Assembly (NCBI GenBank): GCA_033239125.1
Contig: BSWB01000003.1
Span: 134,887,820-134,951,819, forward strand
DNA: 64,000 nt
Direction of reading: 5' to 3'
From: Fagopyrum homotropicum
Taxonomy: Eukaryota; Streptophyta; Magnoliopsida; Caryophyllales; Polygonaceae
Shown here: in pieces, positions 12,222-22,689 of the stretch
Layout: every line of letters starts with the position of its first letter
Numbering within the stretch: position 1 is the stretch's first letter
Notes under the pieces: generated by a model
What the model was told of the DNA's origin: nothing
What the model saw: the letters and a program-made list of their open reading frames with translations, nothing else
Database searches by the model: none
Position numbers and translations under genes: made by a program

Positions 12222-12592
12222 TGTAACAACCGGTGTTATTTGGAGTATTTGAGAGCTCCAATAAATAAAGTTGTAGTTGAGAGAAATGATCGGGACATCG
12301 GATATGTCTTAGATGTGAGATAATATAAAAAGACGAAACGGATAAAAGAGTCGCTATTCCGATTCTTAGCGGTTAAGAAATGTGGCTTAGGAATGCCCAT
12401 TTTACGAGATAGTTATGGATTAATTATCCGGATAATATTCTAGATTTGATATTCCAATTTAGTAAGGTTTGGAGACCGAAATTATAACCGCGATCCAATT
12501 AAATAGTTGGGATCAATATATATATATATATATATATATAAATTGAAAGAGGCGGCTGCAGTCTTCCTAATCACCTTCTTTCTCTTTTTTTA

Positions 12593-12642
<50 letters not shown>

Positions 12643-14320
12643 TATATATATATACATCACTTACAGATGAAGGCTGCATACTTATCTTCTTCTTCAATTT
12701 CAAATTCATTTCACAGTGAAGCAACGCGAGAGTAAACACGCACGTATTCTCTCTCTACAATCTCTTACAAATCCTTCATCATTCATCCTTTTTCAGATCC
12801 GTTTGTACCATCGAGTCCCTTATCTTGTCCTCTTCATCCTGGTACAAATCTATTTTCCGTTTGTTAGCTTTTTTGTAAAGCTTCCGTTTACCGCTATCGG
12901 AGCGCCGACGGACCACCGCAAGTCATCAAATGTAAGGTTTCATACCGTGCTCTTACTCCCCGTATCGCCAGGAGTCCGTATCTTCTTCCGGTTCGTATAT
13001 CAGGTTAGTAACGAATAAGTTATGAATTTATTCGTTTTCCGTATTGCGGGTTAGTATAAATTGACCTTGAGTTTGTTAAAATGGATAATTGGAATTTCCA
13101 TTATGCTCGTTATATTATTCTGGTGATTATGGATAGTTTGTTTGTTGAAATCTGATGACAGGGGGTTTAAAAATTGCTTGCGGGCAAAACGTTATTCTGG
13201 CAAAATCTAATTAATTAATTAAAGGTTAATTAATTAAATTAGGATTAAAATTGAGATTGAGGAATGTTATTAGATACTACCTTGAGATTTGAGGAATTGT
13301 GAGTTATGCTGAGATATTGAGGTTTAGTTGGTTTGTAGGCTCATAGATTGAGTATGATCCTTATGGATTCCTTTGGGTCTAGGTGTGACCCCTTTGATGA
13401 ATAGAGGTTGATATATCTCTTTATGCCTTGTTTATAGGCCGTGTTGTCCCTCTAGTGTAGAGGTGATCGTGGTTGAGTTTGTACGAGGTTGAGGTAAGTC
13501 CGTAGGACTTACTTAGCTACCATCCCTATATTGGGTGTTTGCATGAGTGGTGTGTGCTTTATATGTTTGCTATGATAGCATGAGTTGTCGTTTTTATCGA
13601 CCTATGTTCTATTAACTGCCCCACTGCGTGGCTGTGATAACCTTTCCCTTTCATCCCGCCGTGGAGTCTGGGAGGTTCTCTGATGTCGGGCCAGACTGGT
13701 TTACAGGAAGGGCGCAATCCACTCCCATAGGGTACACGGATTGTGTGACCGATACTCGTACAGCTGGACATTGTACTCAGAGGCGGGGATGTATCGGTCC
13801 TCGTGTCACATACTTTCATCTATATATATATATATATATATGGTTTTTGAGTGAATGGTTATTATATAAAGATAATAAAATGGGTAAATGTGTGAAAGCA
13901 TGATGATGTGTTTATCTTCCATGATTGTGTTTGTGCTTATGCATTACCTCATATATGTATGGTTAGCTAACGGTTTCATACCGTGTTGTAGATGTTTACA
14001 GGTTAGGCGTTGCTGAGTGATCTGGCAGGGTGACAGGCCGAGGACTCTCGTACATTAGGTGGTTGATTTGGGTTGTTGTGTTCCCCTCCTTCGTGAGGAT
14101 GTTCTTTTGTACCTCCTGTGTGAGGTTGTCATTTTATATACTCGGCTATGTTGTTGTTTACTTTGGGTATTACAGTTTATACTGTTTTATGTATTTGTTT
14201 TATATCTGTCAGTGCCATGTTGTAAGGTCCAGTGAACTTGTTGTCAGGCTAGGGTCAGGATCCATTGTGAGATCCTAGCCCAATGTGACATCCCGAGTCC
14301 CGCGGATTCGGGGTGTTACA
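12222..14320 (+). repeat. 3' LTR of the degenerate chromovirus (2099 bp)
   Basis: Nearly identical to 5464-7550; most of the length change is in the TA repeats. Carries the same donor hairpin (13494-13512) and acceptor (to 13991). Confidence 0.9.
13494..13991 (+). other. predicted LTR intron-like module (498 bp), 3' LTR copy
   Basis: Same donor hairpin, CTAAC branch site and ttgtag acceptor as at 6724-7221. Confidence 0.4.
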
Positions 14321-15032
14321 GAATTTGGCTGACCGAGGTGACTTATCTGATCCGAAACTGAGAGTTAAGTGTTAGAGTTTGCCAAATCCTATTCTTATTA
14401 CACCTTTCCTGGTTCAATGCAAGCCTAGGATGAGACTTACCCGGTAATTCCTTAGTTTGTTTACCAATGATCATAAGTGTAGGTAATAAAGGTTTGTCCT
14501 TTATTGGGGTTTGAGTGTGCTTTCATCCCGTCTTTGTGAGTTAGCCTGAGACTTACCCGGTAAAGGTTGATTCTATTCCCTTAGATGGTGTGTTAGTTTG
14601 AGATTATAGTTCTTTATCTTAATTCCTTGAGACTTACCCGGTAATAGGAGTTACGGTTTTGGATTAGTGAGTAGTGAGACTTACCCGGTGATCTATTCCA
14701 CTTTAGTAACACCTTCCCTATGCAAAAACCTCAGCTTTGTCCGCTTATCTATAGATCTTGAGTTGGAACCACAACTAGATGCTTTAATCCCTAGAATTGC
14801 ATATTTCCTTTATTGACTTCTATATCATCTTTGATTGTTTTAATTGCCTTGTGGTTAGTGATTTCATAAGCATACCGTAATTGGACTTTGTTTCACTAAG
14901 TCCCTTTGATCGACCCCTGGAATTCCTTGCTTTTACTACGATTGACCCGTACACTGCGGATTCGCATCCTTGTTTTAAGCTTATGTCTAGGGTTATAAAT
15001 TTAAAGCTTGCACACACCGTTTGGAGCGAATA
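14321..15032 (+). repeat. 5' LTR of the Athila-like element, second part
   Basis: Matches 30468-31179. Contains four direct copies of GAGACTTACCCGGTRA (14432, 14548, 14629, 14676). Ends gagcgaata, where the 3' LTR has gagcgaaca. Confidence 0.9.
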
Positions 15033-15038
15033 AGTTTT

Positions 15039-15056
15039 TGGCGCCGTTGCCGGGGA
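15039..15056 (+). other. primer binding site (tRNA-Asp type), Athila-like
   Basis: tggcgccgttgccgggga, the PBS known from Athila/Calypso-type elements, a few bases after the LTR. Confidence 0.85.
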
Positions 15057-15159
15057 CTTGGTCTAGACCGAGACGGTTACGGTTTGCTCTTGGGACACTT
15101 GCCCCCGTGTCTACTAACCACTCTACTTGAGTGACTTTTGCAGGTTCTTTCTTAGTTAT

Positions 15160-17990
15160 ATGCGAAGAACCCGCACTGGGAAGAAAATCGTTCCTTACGA
15201 TCCCGAACCAGAAAAGACATACAAAAGACGCTTGAAAGAAGTGAAGATGGCCCACCAAGACAACCGCGATCTTGAGGCCGAATTGAAAGAGGCGCTTGAG
15301 CTGCTACGCCTCAGCCAAGAAGAATTAAGGCAGGAAAGAGAAGAGACTCGCACCAGGACTGAAGCGATCAAAGCTGATATGGCAGCTTTACGAGACCAGT
15401 TTCTGCCTCGACCGAGGGAAGATCCTGTTCCAGATCCTCGACCGATCCATGTCCTAGTCGCTGATCCTCGACCGAGGCAGGTTCCAGTACCTGATGCCCC
15501 AGCCGAGGTACTTCCACCTCGGATGCCTGTCCGAGGCGCTCTTCTTGCAGGAATCCCACAAACCCTAGGTCAAAGGATGGACCCCAATCAACAACTGAGG
15601 CGTCCAGGAGTTAACCTAGGAGATCCAGCGGACCATGACTATGAACTTCGACCGCAAGTTCTATCCATAATTTGCCAATGCCAACTCGGAGGGCTAGAAA
15701 AGGAATCACCGCATCAACATCTTCAAAACTATGAGATCTTGATGGAGACCTTGAGACCCTCAAGAATTGAGAACAACAACTACAAGCTAAGACCTTTTTA
15801 CTTTTCTTTAAAAGATAGAGCTCTTACTTGGTATCAATCTCTTCCTCCAGGAAAAATTAGCACATGGGAGGAGATGACGACGGAATTCTTGACCAAATTC
15901 TTTCCCCCCTCAAAGACCGCAGAAATGAGAGGGAAGATCAACGCTTTCATTATGAAAGACAAGGAGAGCTTGTCCAAGTCATGGGAGCGGTTCAAGGACA
16001 TTCTTTTAGATTGCCCACACCATGGGATTCCAAAGTTAGAATTATTGGAGATATACTTCAAAGGACTGGACGGAAGTACCCAGTTCAATCTCCAACTACT
16101 CTCCGCCGGTACCTTTATGAACATGGCGATTGACTAAGCTTGGGACTTCATTGAGAAGCAAGCTTTGCATATGGAGAAGTACACCCACCAAGGAGCTGAA
16201 GGTGGAGTTAAAAGAGTTAACTTCCAAGAAACTCAGCCCAACAACAATCAACTCACGTCTTTGAAGAATGACGTGAAGCAATTGAAGGAACTCTTGGTTG
16301 CTCAAACCAAGAAGGAAGAGCAAGGACAAAGGAACAACAATGGATACCGTAACAACAACAACGGTTCCCGGAACAATAATTACAACAATAACAATAGAGG
16401 ATCCAATAGCAACAATTGGAGGGCGAACAACCAAAATTCTGGTAACAATCATTCAAACTCTAACTCTAACGATTCCTCTAACCCTTTCCTCTCTTCCCCT
16501 TCTTCTTCTTCTTCTACTCCATTAAAAAGCCAAGGGCAAGGATCAAGTTCGTCCCAGCCAGAAAAGAAAGACGCAATTCTCGAGGCTATCTTGATCAAGC
16601 TCAACGCTATGGAGAATTCTATGACTTCATTTTCGAAGGCCCAAAAAGCCTTTGAACAACAACTTGCAAATAGGGCGAATGAAGCGCCAAGAGATCCAGG
16701 GAAGCTTCCAGCAAGGACGGAAAGCAACCCTAAGGGCCAGATCATGGCCATAACTACGAGGAGTGGACTGAGAAGTGCAAATCCAGTGCCTTGGTCGGTG
16801 CCAGTACCGACGCAGACCACCTCGGTCCTGATGCAGTCGAAGAACACTTCGACCGAGATGCCAACCGAGGTGGAGCCACAGAAAGCGGAGGGGAAAACTG
16901 AAGTTTATGTTCCACCTCCTGCATACAAACCACCACTTCCATTCCCTCAGTCAAGGGCCAGAGCACATCTAGACAAGCACTTTAGTAAGTTCCTTGACTT
17001 GATGAATAAACTACACATTAACATTCCTTTCCTTGATACTATTCTAGGGATTCCCGCCTATGGGAAGTTCTTGAAGGAGATCCTATCAAGGAAGAGGAAA
17101 CTGGAAGACTTTGGTGAAGTTAGGATGACATCTAAATCCTCGGAGCTCATTCAAATCATGAAGGAGAAGATGCCACCTAAATTGAGAGATCCCGGCTCAT
17201 TTTGCATTCCCATTCAAGTTGGGGATGTCACTTGTGAAGCCCTTTGTGATCTAGGAGCCAGCGTGAGCATCATCCCGCTGGAGCTATGTGTAAGAATCAG
17301 ACTTGGAGAGCCCAAGTCGGTCAAGATTCGACTATATATGGCGGATCGCTCCATCACCCATCCCGTGGGCATCTTGGAGGACGTTCCGGTCAAGTTAGGT
17401 AACTTCTATCTACCTATAGATTTTGTTGTACTTGACATTCCCGCAGATTATCCTGTTCCTATTATTCTCGGGAGGCCATTTCTAGCAACTTCGGGTTGCA
17501 ACGTGGATTGCAAGAACGCCAAGTTGAAATTCAACATTGGCGGCGATGAGGTGGAGTTCGCACTACTTACAGTCATGAAAGGGGAGCAACTAAGCGATGA
17601 TATCTTCAACATCTACGATGAAGAAGAATCAAGAGAATTGGTGAGCTCTATCCTTACTAACGATCCACTCGAAAGAGTTATTAGCTTCAGTTTAATGGAG
17701 GAAGGCATAGATGCTTCTTGTGATGCATATATACGGAGCTTAAAAGCACTGGATGAAGATCCAAGAGCTAAAACTGAGAAGCTAACCCAGGAGACGAAGA
17801 TCTCCAGTTTCGGTTCCAATTGCAGTACCTCGACCGAGGCACTTTCTAGACTGAACGAGGCGACTGAAGAACATCTCGGTCAACGCCTCTGCGCCTCGAC
17901 CGAGGTCGATGGCGAGATGATGTCAACTGAGACTGCTGAGAATAACAAACTTCTTACTCCCTTCTCTGACATTCATCCTCAGTTGGTGGA
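15160..17990 (+). pseudogene. Athila-like gag-protease
   Basis: ATG at 15160 (MRRTRTGKK) is the first sensible start; the frame is open upstream only through non-ATG codons. An N-terminal coiled-coil-like Glu/Arg-rich stretch is followed by a Pro/Arg linker built on the CCTCGACCGAGG motif and then the capsid-type gag core (LRPFYFSLKDRALTWYQSLP, FLTKFFP). One TAA at 16135-16137 interrupts gag, but the same frame continues (AWDFIEKQAL) with an Asn-rich low-complexity stretch and a retropepsin: CDLGASVSIIPL (17244-17279; DLGAS is usual in Athila), then IILGRPFL. At 17990 the frame is cut by the nested minus-strand element. De-nested, it reads on without a break into the integrase at 24446. Confidence 0.85.
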
Positions 17991-19741
17991 TGTTCGCTCC
18001 AAACGGTGTGTGCAAGCTTTAAATTTATAACCCTAGACTTAAGCTTAAAACAAGGATGCGAACCCGCAGTGTACGGGTCAATCGTAGTAAAAGCAAGAAA
18101 ATTCCAGGGGTCGATCACAGGGACTCGATGAAACAAAGTCAATACGGTGTGCTTATGTCAATACTAACCACAAGAGCGATTAACACAATCAAAGATGAAT
18201 AAGAAGTCAATAAAGCAAACATGCAATTCTAGGGATTAAAGCATCTAGTTGTGGTTCCAACTCAAGATCTATAGATAAGCGGACAAAGCTGAGATTTTTG
18301 CGTGGGGAAGGTGTTACTAAAGTGGAGTAGATCACCGGGTAAGTCTCACTACACACTAATCTTAAACCGTAACTCCTATTACCGGGTAAGTCTCAAGGAA
18401 TCAAGATAAAGAACTATAACCTCAAACTAACACACCATCTAAGGGAATAGAATCAACCTTTACCGGGTAAGTCTCATGCTAACTCACAAAGATGGGATGG
18501 AAGCACACTCAAACCCCAATAAAGGATAAACCTTTATTACCTACACTCATGATCGTTGGTACACAAATTAAGGAATTACCGGGTAAGTCTCATCCTAAGC
18601 TTGCTTTGAACCAGGAAAGGTGTAATGAGAATAGGATTTGGCAAACTCTAACACTTAACTCTCAGTTATGGATCAGATAAGTCACCTCGGTCAGCCAGTT
18701 TCCACCCCGGCCGAGATGTTCATCGACTGAACGAGATGCTTAGGGTTAAGGTTAAAGACTCGAACTTTCAGGATCCTACTGGAATCTAAGATTATTCTAT
18801 CATTGTTTTTCCCACAACCTTCAGCCAATCACCCTAAAATCACACAAGGAAATTAGCCACTCATCATCATGAAAGTATTAATCAAATATATGAGAAGAAG
18901 GTGAATATTTGAACAAAGAAGGATTTAATGAAAAGACTTCAATAACTGTATCAAATATCACAACAAAGCGTTCCTTGGATAGCAATCCAACAAGCAAGAC
19001 AACAAGGAAGGGAATCTAAGATAATCTTACAAAAACCCTTCAAAAGCTATAAAAGCTACAATCTTCAATCTTCCTTCAACCTTCAAAAAGGTTCTTCAAA
19101 TCTCTCCCAAACTGGAGTGCAGCTGCTGCAGGAAGTATGCGGATCTCAGCAGGGTATGCGACGTCGTATGCGAGATATTGGATTTGTGAAAATCCAACCC
19201 TTTTTATAGGAAAATAACCCTCCAAAGATAAGATATCTTAGAAAGATCTCTTCCCATAAAAATAGGTAAAATATATGATTCTGCATATCTCTTTCCTTCC
19301 AGGAGCCAAGCCCAAAAATATAAGATCTCTTTCCAATTTTAAAAGATCTCAGCCAAAAATAAAATATTCTCGCCGCGTCCTAGGTATTCGCCTCGGTCGA
19401 GTCGGCGTCTCTGGATCACCTCGGTCGAGGTGAATATCTGGTCAACCGAGGTGAGTCACAACTGAATGCGAAATCTCTCAAAACTGGTCCAAAGTAATTC
19501 TTTAATCCATGGCTATGCTTCCTGGATGTAGCTCTAAATGACTCATGACTCCTTTCGCTCCTTTTTGATGCAAAACGTACCAAATTACCTACAATCACAA
19601 CAAAACTAGGTGTAGACCTCGATTCTCGCAAAGGTAGATGAAATGGTGGTCAAATCACATAATGCACATACAAACATGCAGATTATGAAAGATAAAACGT
19701 CCAAACAAACCCCAAAATATAGACTATAATTCATGCTATCA
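17991..19741 (-). repeat. 3' LTR of non-autonomous copy 1 (1751 bp)
   Basis: Plus-strand start TGTTCGCTCC is the reverse complement of GGAGCGAACA; it ends at ...CATGCTATCA. Contains the full quasi-palindrome CACCTCGGTCGAGGTG at 19417-19432 and TTACCGGGTAAGTCTC repeats (reverse complement of the LTR quadruplet). Confidence 0.9.
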
Positions 19742-21425
19742 AAATACCCCATACTTAGCCCTTGCTTGTCCCCAAGCAAGTTCCTCATATAGAAGACAAG
19801 GTAGAATGGATTATAGGTCAAGAAAATCAATGAAAAAGTCTTCCAAAAACATTTTATGGTGTGCAACTATCATAGATCACTCTAAGAGAGTACTTCCTGG
19901 AATTTAAAAACTCAACATGATCAAAACATTTTATAAATATAGGAAAGTTGTTCATCTTTGCATAAAATCATAGAATGCATAATAAATCATAATTATCAAA
20001 ATCAATCATGTATAATCCGATTTAAACCGCTAAGCCAATCAACAAGCCCAAGGTCTCAAGGGCTTCCCAAAAGAAAGGTCAAGAAACGTGTAGGGTAGGG
20101 ATGTATGTAAGGTAATGTGGTGCTAGAATCCGGGAAAAGGATGAACTTCACTTTGACTTGCAACATCTTCCACCAATAAGCTTTGCTTATTCCACTTTTT
20201 TTTTTTTTTTTTTCTTTTTACTTTACTTTTTGGGATGCATGGACAGAGGTGCACAATAACCGAAGCCTGGGAGATTAGCAATCATCAATTTCTTGAGATG
20301 CATCAAACCCTTGATGCACATACCATGACCCGTTAGGAATATCGCTCAATCCGACTTTGGCAAGACACAAACACCCGGCTATGTGAATGGTGCCGAGTTA
20401 CTCATCTTCATGATTGACTTCCCCAAACCTATTATTGCTTTCTAACACTTTCACTTCCAGCCACTTCTCAACTTCACTTCACTTGCTTTCACCACTTCGC
20501 TTGCTTCCAAATTCCCGGATAGGTAAAGGGAGGCAAAAATGTATATGAGGGGCTAAGCATGATCAAGAAGAAGAAGAAGAAGAGAATGAATTGCCTTGGT
20601 CTTTCCAAGAAGAAAGTGAGAGAACTTAACCTGCGGTGTCAACCTTCAAATTCAACATAATTTGGATAAAAACAAAGTATTAAACATGCCAATAATTTCA
20701 AACAAAGCATTTAGCAACTTAAACATATTATAAAACCTTTCAAACACATAAAGAACTTAAAACCAGTCAGTAAACAAGATCTTCACTGAGATCATATCCA
20801 GATAAGCAACACGAAAAATCGTTTCGAAAACTCTCAGTAACCTACCTCGGTCGAGATGTTCTTGGTTCAACCGAGGTGAAATGCCTCGTTTGGCAGGAAT
20901 CTCCCCGGTCGAGGTCAAAATTTTTTTTTTAAAACCATTTTTTTTTCGGTTTCGACGTTTTTCTCAATCAAATAACCTGTATGCATGTATGTAATCTCAG
21001 ATAAACATATAGAAGCGAAAGTGAAGCATAATAAGATCATAAATATCCATCAAAGTAGCATACAATCATCCATAGTCAAATAACATATCCGCATACCCCA
21101 TACTTGGGACACACTGTCCCAGTGGGTCAAAATAAGTCTAAGGACAGGATACTCACCGAACATAGCTAAACTGCATGAAGGAGTAAGAAACAGCTCCCAG
21201 AAATGACCATCTCGGTTGGCGAAGCACATCTCGGTCGAGGTGTTCTGACAGTACCCGAGATGTATCTCAGTAAAGCTCGTTTCCTCAAGTTCTCGAAATT
21301 TTGTTCTTCCAGTGTAGCTCCTGAACTGTGATCCTTCCTTTTGGAATACCTGGTTGTTGTCTAGAGGAAAACAAAAACAAAGCAACTATCTAAACTAAAC
21401 TAGAAAAGGGAGAAGAAAGCAATAC
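19742..21425 (-). other. 3' noncoding region of non-autonomous copy 1
   Basis: Homologous to 28000-29437 and 59740-61416. Includes the near-PPT hairpin at 19762-19779, a T-run near 20198, and quasi-palindrome copies near 20844, 20900 and 21228. A 111-codon frame (21385-21050) is also open in the sister copy (59779-60111), but it has no recognisable domain and no start context, so I do not call it a gene. Confidence 0.6.
19762..19779 (-). other. conserved PPT-proximal hairpin
   Basis: TTGCTTG-tccc-CAAGCAA, a 7-bp perfect stem with a 4-nt loop, also at 29400-29417 and 61379-61396. Confidence 0.7.
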
Positions 21426-21451
21426 CTTGGGTTGCCTCCCAAGAAGCGCTT
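21426..21451 (-). other. conserved post-ORF palindrome plus hairpin
   Basis: Reverse complement of AAGCGCTT followed by CTTGGG-aggcaa-CCCAAG. It lies 41 bp after the ORF stop. Same arrangement at 25791-25816 and 59713-59738. Confidence 0.7.
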
Positions 21452-21491
21452 GGTTTAAGGTCGCTAGCTGGACCATACGGCATGGGATTAC

Positions 21492-22565
21492 TCAATGCAC
21501 TTCGAATGTCGTGGAGTGCTCATCACATCCGTAAAAATCTTCCAAGAAGGTTCCGGTTCCTAACTTCACCGGCAAATGGTAAGATCTCCCACGTACAAGC
21601 TTGTACGGTTTGATTCTCACCGGAATTCGTCTAGATTTCCTGCACTTCAATGGGACATTCCTCGTGTCCCATCCTTTCCTTGATCGAGACAACAGTTTCT
21701 CGAGAATTATAGCAGCTTCCCCATCTATAGCTTGGGGATGGTACAGGGTCCTGAGCATGCGAGGGACCCCATACTTGAACAAGAGACTCTTCATCGCCTT
21801 AGCGGTGTAGTGCTTGCCAACTCCACTCCTCATGATCCGAGGAGCTTCCTCTTCCAACAATTTCAAGGAAGACTTCATCTTGATCTTGGGAGGTTCTTTC
21901 GGAAGAGACCTCCAACTCTTTGGTGCTTCCCTGAAGAAATTTAGAACTTTAGTAGGAAATTCAAACGAAGTAAGAGAAATTACCTTGTAAAGTTCTCCAA
22001 AGTTTGAGACAAGTTTCATGTTGGGTTGATAGTCCACACACGAAATCTCTCCCAACTCAGCTGATCTTTCTTCCACCTTGACCACAGTCTCAGTAATTTG
22101 GCCGAGGTTCTCCGTATCTTGCAGTTCTACAGATTTTTCCTCCACCTCGGCCGATCTCTCTTTCACCTCGGCCGAGGTCTCAACAGTTAGATCGAAATCT
22201 TCCAAATCTTCTTCTCCCTCAAAAGCTTCAGGAGAAACTTCTGGTTTGATTGGAGGGGTGCTTGGAACTTGCAGCACTTCCTTATGCTCCTCTTCCGGCT
22301 TAGCATAGGATAGGGTGCTTTCCTTGAGCTCCTCCACCTTCTTCATCAACTTCTCTAATCTTGATTCAAGAGAATCTTCAAAAGGTTGCTCATAAATGTT
22401 TTTAGGGACATTCTTCTCATCCCATATCGCAAGTTCATGCTGAATGGCCTCTTCTCTTTCCCATTCATTGTTGAACCAATAGAAGGAGTACTTCTCCTCC
22501 AAGTATTCATAATGGTCCGCCCTAGCACTTTGTCTTGCTATCCAGGCTGGATCAAATGTAGTCAT
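21492..22565 (-). CDS. Single ORF of non-autonomous Athila-family element; integrase-derived C-terminus
   Basis: An uninterrupted 357-codon ORF starting MTTFDPAWIARQSARADHYE, 100 bp after the PBS. The N-terminal ~45 residues are rich in Trp/Tyr/Glu. The middle is acidic with repeated S-A-E-V segments that are encoded by copies of the CCTCGGCCGAGG motif. The last ~120 residues align with the family's own integrase at 25100-25350: KYGV..., YHPQ, ILEK..SR.RK.W, then PYKLVRGRSYHLPVKL against PYNLVYGKSFHLPVEL. The segment around the catalytic Glu is shortened and the upstream Asp residues are absent, so integrase activity is not expected. I do not recognise the N-terminus. It may be an RNA- or protein-binding factor, or simply a relic. 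A second copy exists at 58596-59672 with one stop. Confidence 0.7.
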   Translation of the reverse strand: MTTFDPAWIARQSARADHYEYLEEKYSFYWFNNEWEREEAIQHELAIWDEKNVPKNIYEQPFEDSLESRLEKLMKKVEELKESTLSYAKPEEEHKEVLQVPSTPPIKPEVSPEAFEGEEDLEDFDLTVETSAEVKERSAEVEEKSVELQDTENLGQITETVVKVEERSAELGEISCVDYQPNMKLVSNFGELYKVISLTSFEFPTKVLNFFREAPKSWRSLPKEPPKIKMKSSLKLLEEEAPRIMRSGVGKHYTAKAMKSLLFKYGVPRMLRTLYHPQAIDGEAAIILEKLLSRSRKGWDTRNVPLKCRKSRRIPVRIKPYKLVRGRSYHLPVKLGTGTFLEDFYGCDEHSTTFEVH

Positions 22566-22665
22566 CGGAAATCCTGAAAACTACAAAACTCATAGAAAGA
22601 GTAGTTAGTAGCAACAGGGGCAAATGCCCCGAAAGCAAACCGTAACCGGCTCGGTCTAGACCAAG

Positions 22666-22683
22666 TCCCCGACAACGGCGCCA
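22666..22683 (-). other. primer binding site (tRNA-Asp type), non-autonomous copy 1
   Basis: On the minus strand TGGCGCCGTTGTCGGGGA, one base different from the copies at 15039 and 58478. Confidence 0.8.
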
Positions 22684-22689
22684 AAAACT

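Larger units (their letters stand above)
5464..14320 (+). mobile_element. Tekay-like chromovirus with nearly identical LTRs but dead interior
   Basis: LTRs at 5464-7550 and 12222-14320, tRNA-Met PBS, degenerate gag-pol, PPT. It sits inside the 5' LTR of the Athila-like element; the uninterrupted version of the site is at 30466-30477. I cannot see a clean 5-bp TSD (left flank ...ggtgga, right flank gaattt...). About a dozen LTR differences are seen by eye over ~2.09 kb apart from TA-repeat length, whereas pol contains many stops. Confidence 0.85.

Noticed and set aside
20198..20213. T-run as a poly(A) tail of a minus-strand retroposon
   Set aside because: It lies within the shared 3' region of the Athila-like family and has no flanking TSD or retroposon body.
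21050..21385. 111-codon frame conserved in both non-autonomous copies (also 59779-60111)
   Set aside because: High nucleotide identity of the copies keeps it open; no domain, no clear start, diverges at the C-terminus by frame changes.
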